Notes under the pieces: generated by a model
Database searches by the model: none
The model's input: only the letters and a program-made list of their open reading frames with translations
Told to the model about the DNA's origin: nothing
Translations under genes and position numbers: made by a program
Part shown: piece by piece, positions 6,021 to 9,190 of the stretch
How positions within the stretch are numbered: position 1 is the stretch's first letter
Layout of the letters: every line of letters starts with the position of its first letter
Assembly (NCBI GenBank): GCA_037190845.1
Contig: JBBCJI010000014.1
Span: 1 to 9,190, forward strand
Length of the DNA: 9,190 nt
Source of the DNA: JBEBVQ01 sp037190845
GTDB taxonomy: Bacteria; Bacteroidota; Bacteroidia; Chitinophagales; Chitinophagaceae
Direction of reading: 5' to 3'

Positions 6021-8939
6021 ATGTTTAATAAAGTGAATTTTTTGAGGATTTTCATGTTGCTGTGTGTCGGAATGCAGGTCCACGGGCAAGTGCCGATTAT
6101 TCAGTGGCAGCGTACGATAGGAGGAACCGGGGATGACCGGCTGATCATGGCGCGTCAGACGCCCGATCGCGGATATATACTGATCGGGACTTCCGAATCG
6201 GGTATCTCCGGAGAAAAAACAGAAGCCGGTCGCGGACTGGCAGACGTTTGGATTGTAAAGATGGACGAATTGGGAAATGTGCTCTGGCAGAAAACTTATG
6301 GTGGCGCACATAATGATTTTGCGCCCACTGTTATTATGACACGGGATGGAGGGTATGCCGTGCTGAGTTATTCCCAGTCTAATAATACGGGTGATAAAAC
6401 GAGTACAAACCGTGGAACAACAGGCAGTGCCCAGACGGGGAATGATATCTGGTTGCTGAAGCTTGATGCCAGCGGGGCTTTGCAATGGCAGCAAACCTAT
6501 GGATCCAACCAGGCAGATGCCGCATTTACATTGATACAGTTGCCGGATGATGGATATGTAATGGGTGGGTATACGGCTGGTTCGGGAGGCGAAAGGACCA
6601 CACCGTCGTATGGATATAACGATCACTGGATGATCCGGACCGATGCGAATGGAAATATTCTTTGGCAAAGATCAAACGGAGGTAGTTTTCATGATGCGAT
6701 CTACGGAATGATTGCTGTGCGCGGCGGATATGTTGCCGGTGGTTATTCCTGTTCGGGGCCGGGTGGAACAAAGACGACTCCCTTTCTTGGTGCAGGTGGC
6801 GCAAATAATAATACTGCTAACCGGGATAACTGGGTCATCCGGACGGATACCGCGGGCAACATCCTCTGGCAGCAGGAAATTGCCGGACAGAGCGGATTTG
6901 AATTTCAGGTAGGTAACCGTGCTGCCCATCGCAGTGCAGTGTATGGGATCACAATGAACCAGGCAGGTGAATATGTGATCGGAAATACATCTTCTTCCGG
7001 AGCGAACGGAAACAAGACAACCACGAACAGAGGGACTATGGATTTCTGGGTTGTAGGTCTCGATTCAAATAATGGGAACATTCTTTGGCAACACTCGTTT
7101 GGAGGAAGCCTTGATGATGAACTCGGCGCTGTGTTCCAGACAGATGATGGAGGATATTTCATGGCCGGATTGTCCAATTCCGGAATTAGTGGAGAGAAAA
7201 CGGAAAATTCCCGGGGCGGTGCGGATTACTGGGTGATCAAAACAGATCCTTCCTGGGCGATACAGTGGCAGATGACGATAGGAGGAAGCAGTGGCGATAC
7301 GCTGTGTAATGCAATTCCTACTGTGGATGGGGGCTTCTTATTGTCCGGATGGTCCAACTCACCAGTATCCGGGGAAAAAACTGAAGCAGGCCGTGGCGGG
7401 GTAGACTGGTGGGTGGTAAAACTGGGCCCGTGTGATACAACACCTATCCGTGTTGCCGAGCGTATTTGCTTTGGTGCGGATTATACATTGCCCGGTGGCC
7501 GCGTTGTCAGCCTGGATGGCATCTACCAAGATACGCTGCGGAACCACTGGAATACATGCGATAGCGTGGTCATCACAACGTTGACGTATTACAATGACAC
7601 GATTCACCGTATGAACGGCAATCTGCTCGGGATGGATACAGCTGTTTGTGTCGGACAAACGGTACGTCTGGATGCAGGTTATCCTGGGGCAGCTTATTCA
7701 TGGAGTACCGGGGCAAATACTGCCGGTATTGATGTGACGGCCACAGATGAATATTCTGTGGAAATTGAAAGTATAAACGGCTGCATCGCCAGGGATACAA
7801 TACTGGTTACGGTATATCCAGTACCGGATGTAAGCCTGGGGCGGGATACCGGTGTTTGCGACCGGGATTTGCCGTTTGTCCTTGGTGTGGAGCCCGGTCC
7901 GGGAGAAAACTATCGTTGGAGTAACGGTTTGACGACGTCGTCAATCAGCATCTCTACAAGTGGTTTATATTGGCTGGAAGTTGAGCGCTACGACTGTATT
8001 GGCCGTGATAGTATTTATGTTGAGGTGGTCCGTACGCCTGTTTTTTCCATAGGAGAAGACAGTACGATCTGCGAGCAGTTCCCTTTACGTATTGGTACGG
8101 AGGTAGCAGATGCGGCTTATGTGTGGAATACGGGCGACACAGATACTTACATCCATGTAAACACAACGGGAGATTACGTACTTGAAGTGAATCTCCGTGG
8201 TTGTATTGTTCGTGATATGGTTGCGATCATAGCAATGCCAGTGCCTGATATTGATCTCGGGGATGACAAGGATATTTGTCCTGATGAGACAATCGTACTG
8301 GATGGCACATATCAGCCCGGTAGCCGTTATCGGTGGAACACCGGGGATTCATCTGCTACTTACGCAGCTACGGCAGCGGGAACCTATCGTGTTGACGTAA
8401 TATCTGTGTATGGATGCAGGGGTGAAGATGAGGTTGTTCTTTCGTTTTATCCGAAGCCGGTGGTGTCGCTTGGGAGCGATACGGCAGTTTGTGAGGAAAC
8501 ACCTCTTCGTCTTTCTGTCTGGGGCATTAATTCGGATTCGATCCGTTGGTCGGACGGAAGTTTTGGATCTACATTAGATGTCCGGTATGGCGGGGAGTAT
8601 ATAGCGACCGGTATAAATAAATGCGGGGAAGGATCGGATACGATCCTTGTAAAACAGTTGTTCTGTGATATATGGCTTCCCAATGCTTTTACACCAAATG
8701 CGGATGGCGTAAATGATGTTTTTCGAATTCTTGGAAACACGGGCAGGCTTGAAGGGACACGCCTGAGCGTATACAACCGCTGGGGAGAACAGGTGTACAT
8801 AACGCAGGATAAATACCGTGGCTGGGATGGTTATCATAAGGGAATGCCGGCGCAAACAGGCACATACGTGTTTTTGTTGGAGTACAATCTGGACGGTAAG
8901 TCGTATAAGCAAACGGGTAATTTCCATTTGTTGCGATAA
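6021..8939 (+). CDS. Secreted seven-repeat propeller-like / Ig-repeat protein with T9SS type B (CHU_C) domain
   Basis: A 972-residue exported protein of unknown specific function. A signal peptide (1-22, LRIFMLLCVGMQVHG) precedes seven repeats (about 27-470) of the pattern WQ(K/R)(T/S)xGG, DGGY-x-x-x-G, a GxKT loop, then DxW(V/I)(I/V)K.D..GN(I/V)LW, as in many large Bacteroidota surface proteins; seven units suggest a beta-propeller. A short module with C471, C483 and C513 (LPGG, then CDSVVITTLTYY) leads into five Ig-like units of about 68 residues (about 532-876), and the tail (885-972) is a clear gliding-motility-associated C-terminal domain: LPNAFTPNADGVNDVFRI, YNRWGEQVY, GWDG, TGTYVFLLEY. 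This type B signal is shared with SprB-class adhesins and usually needs a PorP/SprF-like partner, none of which is in the window. It is probably the second gene of the operon. Surface adhesion is inference. Confidence 0.94.
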   Translation: MFNKVNFLRIFMLLCVGMQVHGQVPIIQWQRTIGGTGDDRLIMARQTPDRGYILIGTSESGISGEKTEAGRGLADVWIVKMDELGNVLWQKTYGGAHNDFAPTVIMTRDGGYAVLSYSQSNNTGDKTSTNRGTTGSAQTGNDIWLLKLDASGALQWQQTYGSNQADAAFTLIQLPDDGYVMGGYTAGSGGERTTPSYGYNDHWMIRTDANGNILWQRSNGGSFHDAIYGMIAVRGGYVAGGYSCSGPGGTKTTPFLGAGGANNNTANRDNWVIRTDTAGNILWQQEIAGQSGFEFQVGNRAAHRSAVYGITMNQAGEYVIGNTSSSGANGNKTTTNRGTMDFWVVGLDSNNGNILWQHSFGGSLDDELGAVFQTDDGGYFMAGLSNSGISGEKTENSRGGADYWVIKTDPSWAIQWQMTIGGSSGDTLCNAIPTVDGGFLLSGWSNSPVSGEKTEAGRGGVDWWVVKLGPCDTTPIRVAERICFGADYTLPGGRVVSLDGIYQDTLRNHWNTCDSVVITTLTYYNDTIHRMNGNLLGMDTAVCVGQTVRLDAGYPGAAYSWSTGANTAGIDVTATDEYSVEIESINGCIARDTILVTVYPVPDVSLGRDTGVCDRDLPFVLGVEPGPGENYRWSNGLTTSSISISTSGLYWLEVERYDCIGRDSIYVEVVRTPVFSIGEDSTICEQFPLRIGTEVADAAYVWNTGDTDTYIHVNTTGDYVLEVNLRGCIVRDMVAIIAMPVPDIDLGDDKDICPDETIVLDGTYQPGSRYRWNTGDSSATYAATAAGTYRVDVISVYGCRGEDEVVLSFYPKPVVSLGSDTAVCEETPLRLSVWGINSDSIRWSDGSFGSTLDVRYGGEYIATGINKCGEGSDTILVKQLFCDIWLPNAFTPNADGVNDVFRILGNTGRLEGTRLSVYNRWGEQVYITQDKYRGWDGYHKGMPAQTGTYVFLLEYNLDGKSYKQTGNFHLLR
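6099..7430 (+). repeat. Seven WQ-GG-DGGY propeller-like repeats (within the type B protein)
   Basis: Units run at residues about 27-90, 89-157, 156-215, 215-284, 283-357, 356-417 and 416-470, the closing LW/LQW of one overlapping the start of the next, a typical interlocking blade layout. Every unit carries a loop of the form G-x-(K/R)-T-x4-G before an aromatic D-x-W strand: SGEKTEAGRG in units 1 and 7, TGDKTSTNRG in 2, GGERTTPSYG in 3, GGTKTTPFLG in 4, NGNKTTTNRG in 5, SGEKTENSRG in 6. Units 1 and 7 are identical through this loop. Confidence 0.82.
7614..8648 (+). repeat. Five Ig-like modules of about 68 residues (within the type B protein)
   Basis: Units start near residues 532, 600, 671, 740 and 809. 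The consensus is (L/I)GxDTxxC, a (V/L)xLdxG strand, YxWs(T/N)G, then (G/E)xYxvev and a late Cys, in most units followed by RD/ED/SD. Cys pairs are 543/588, 613/659, 684/728, 753/799 and 824/868, a constant 44-46 residue spacing. They form a probable rigid stalk between the propeller and the CHU_C sorting domain and belong to a shorter Ig subtype than that in the upstream protein. Confidence 0.8.
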
Positions 8940-8960
8940 TGATTTCGACGGACTCCACCT

Positions 8961-9007
8961 CGACAGGCTCAGCCATCGGCATTTAAGGACGGTGACTGAG
9001 CTTGCAG
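8961..9007 (+). repeat. REP-like imperfect palindrome downstream of the operon
   Basis: The left arm CGACAGGCTCAGCCATCG (8961-8978) pairs with the right arm CGGTGACTGAGCTTGCAG (8990-9007) across an 11-base loop. The core 14 bases pair with one C-A mismatch and two G-T wobbles; the wobbles are G-U in the plus-strand RNA, so the hairpin favours that transcript. The GGTGACTGAGCTTG core resembles dispersed intergenic palindromes I recall from many bacterial genomes. No T run follows directly, so it is not a classic terminator; it could stabilise or help end the upstream mRNA. Confidence 0.5.
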
Positions 9008-9023
9008 AAACCGAATTATAATA

Positions 9024-9056
9024 CAGCCTCTTTTTAATACGACTAAGAGCCTGTTT
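9024..9056 (+). terminator. Weak candidate terminator of the secreted-protein operon
   Basis: CAGCCTCTT (9024-9032) and AAGAGCCTG (9045-9053) pair over nine positions with one C-C mismatch around a 12-base loop, followed only by TTT and AAAATTT. It is the hairpin with the nearest thing to a T tract after the stop at 8939, but the tract is short and the stem imperfect. Confidence 0.25.
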
Positions 9057-9100
9057 AAAATTTAGTCAGATCATGATTTGTACGAGTGGAAACATCCCCC

Positions 9101-9120
9101 TTCCCCCTTCGAAGGGGGAA
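9101..9120. repeat. Perfect 20-bp C/G-rich palindrome
   Basis: TTCCCCCTTCGAAGGGGGAA is its own reverse complement. It is preceded by another CCCCC block (9096-9100), making a small tandem CCCCCTT repeat, and followed by TTT. As RNA it folds into a very stable eight-pair stem with a UCGA loop on either strand. It could serve as a bidirectional transcription stop, or be one copy of a dispersed intergenic repeat; C-run/G-run palindromes of this kind are, from memory, common between genes in Bacteroidota. Confidence 0.6.
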
Positions 9121-9190
9121 TTTGCACCGTTCTTTTGTCATAGCACTACTGAAGAATGGACTGATCGTCTCCCTTTGCGCGCCGAAGCCA

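Larger units (their letters stand above)
8940..9190. other. Non-coding 3' intergenic mosaic
   Basis: After the stop at 8939 no convincing gene is seen to the window end. The stretch contains the REP-like hairpin, the weak terminator, an AT-rich patch with GAGCCTGTTTAAAATTT (9047-9063) that resembles an insertion-sequence end, and the C/G palindrome. The last 70 bases (9121-9190) show no recognisable motif; a minus-strand frame is open from the edge to about 9056, but it runs through the palindrome and has no recognisable protein family. Confidence 0.5.

Noticed and set aside
6003..6668. Minus-strand open frame of about 221 codons
   Set aside because: It lies fully opposite the signal peptide and first repeats of the type B protein, has an atypical Cys/His/Ile-rich composition, no domain and no promoter. 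The repetitive coding strand explains the lack of stops.
9056..9190. Minus-strand frame open from the right edge of the window
   Set aside because: About 44 codons with no stop, but it reads through the C/G palindrome and the IS-like end, giving a low-complexity Arg/Lys/Gly tail with no recognisable domain. More likely intergenic repeat than the end of a gene, though the edge prevents certainty.
1..9190. CRISPR array, tRNA, riboswitch or phage genes
   Set aside because: No spaced identical repeats, cloverleaf, riboswitch core or phage protein family is visible in the non-coding stretches; the repeats seen are protein-coding modules or short palindromes.

Overview
The window looks like a chromosomal segment of a Bacteroidota bacterium, most likely Chitinophaga or a close relative in the Chitinophagaceae. 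Three things point there: a Bacteroidota-like 5S rRNA tail; two large proteins carrying the two classic type IX secretion system (T9SS) C-terminal signals (type A and type B/CHU_C); and weak or absent Shine-Dalgarno sites, with a TAnnTTTG-type -7 element before one of the operons. The genus is inference; the phylum is well supported.

Layout. Bases 1-57 are the 3' end of a 5S rRNA gene, so a ribosomal RNA operon lies to the left. It is closed by a strong intrinsic terminator (68-106). Converging on it from the right, on the minus strand, is a two-gene two-component system: a TPR-containing membrane histidine kinase (789-2726) followed, with a 4-base ATGA overlap, by a LuxR/NarL-type response regulator (157-792). 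A roughly 145-base divergent regulatory region (2727-2871) holds a good Bacteroidota-type promoter with a 7-4-7 inverted repeat on top of it. To the right, on the plus strand, two very large secreted-protein genes (2872-5985 and 6021-8939) are separated by only 35 bases and look like one operon. The last 250 bases hold no convincing gene and contain several palindromic or repetitive elements.

How the genes may work together. Both large proteins share one plan: signal peptide, N-terminal beta-propeller-like repeats, tandem disulfide-type Ig-like modules, and a T9SS sorting domain. They differ in every module: six Kelch blades, roughly 80-residue Ig repeats and a type A tail in the first; seven W-x-x-D-G-G-Y type blades, roughly 68-residue Ig repeats and a CHU_C type B tail in the second. 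The simplest reading is a pair of cell-surface or released adhesion/recognition proteins whose expression is controlled by the divergently encoded two-component system. That regulatory link is inferred from gene order and the operator-like palindrome, not shown. No enzyme active site is visible in either protein, and no T9SS machinery gene (PorP/SprF, PorV) is present in the window.
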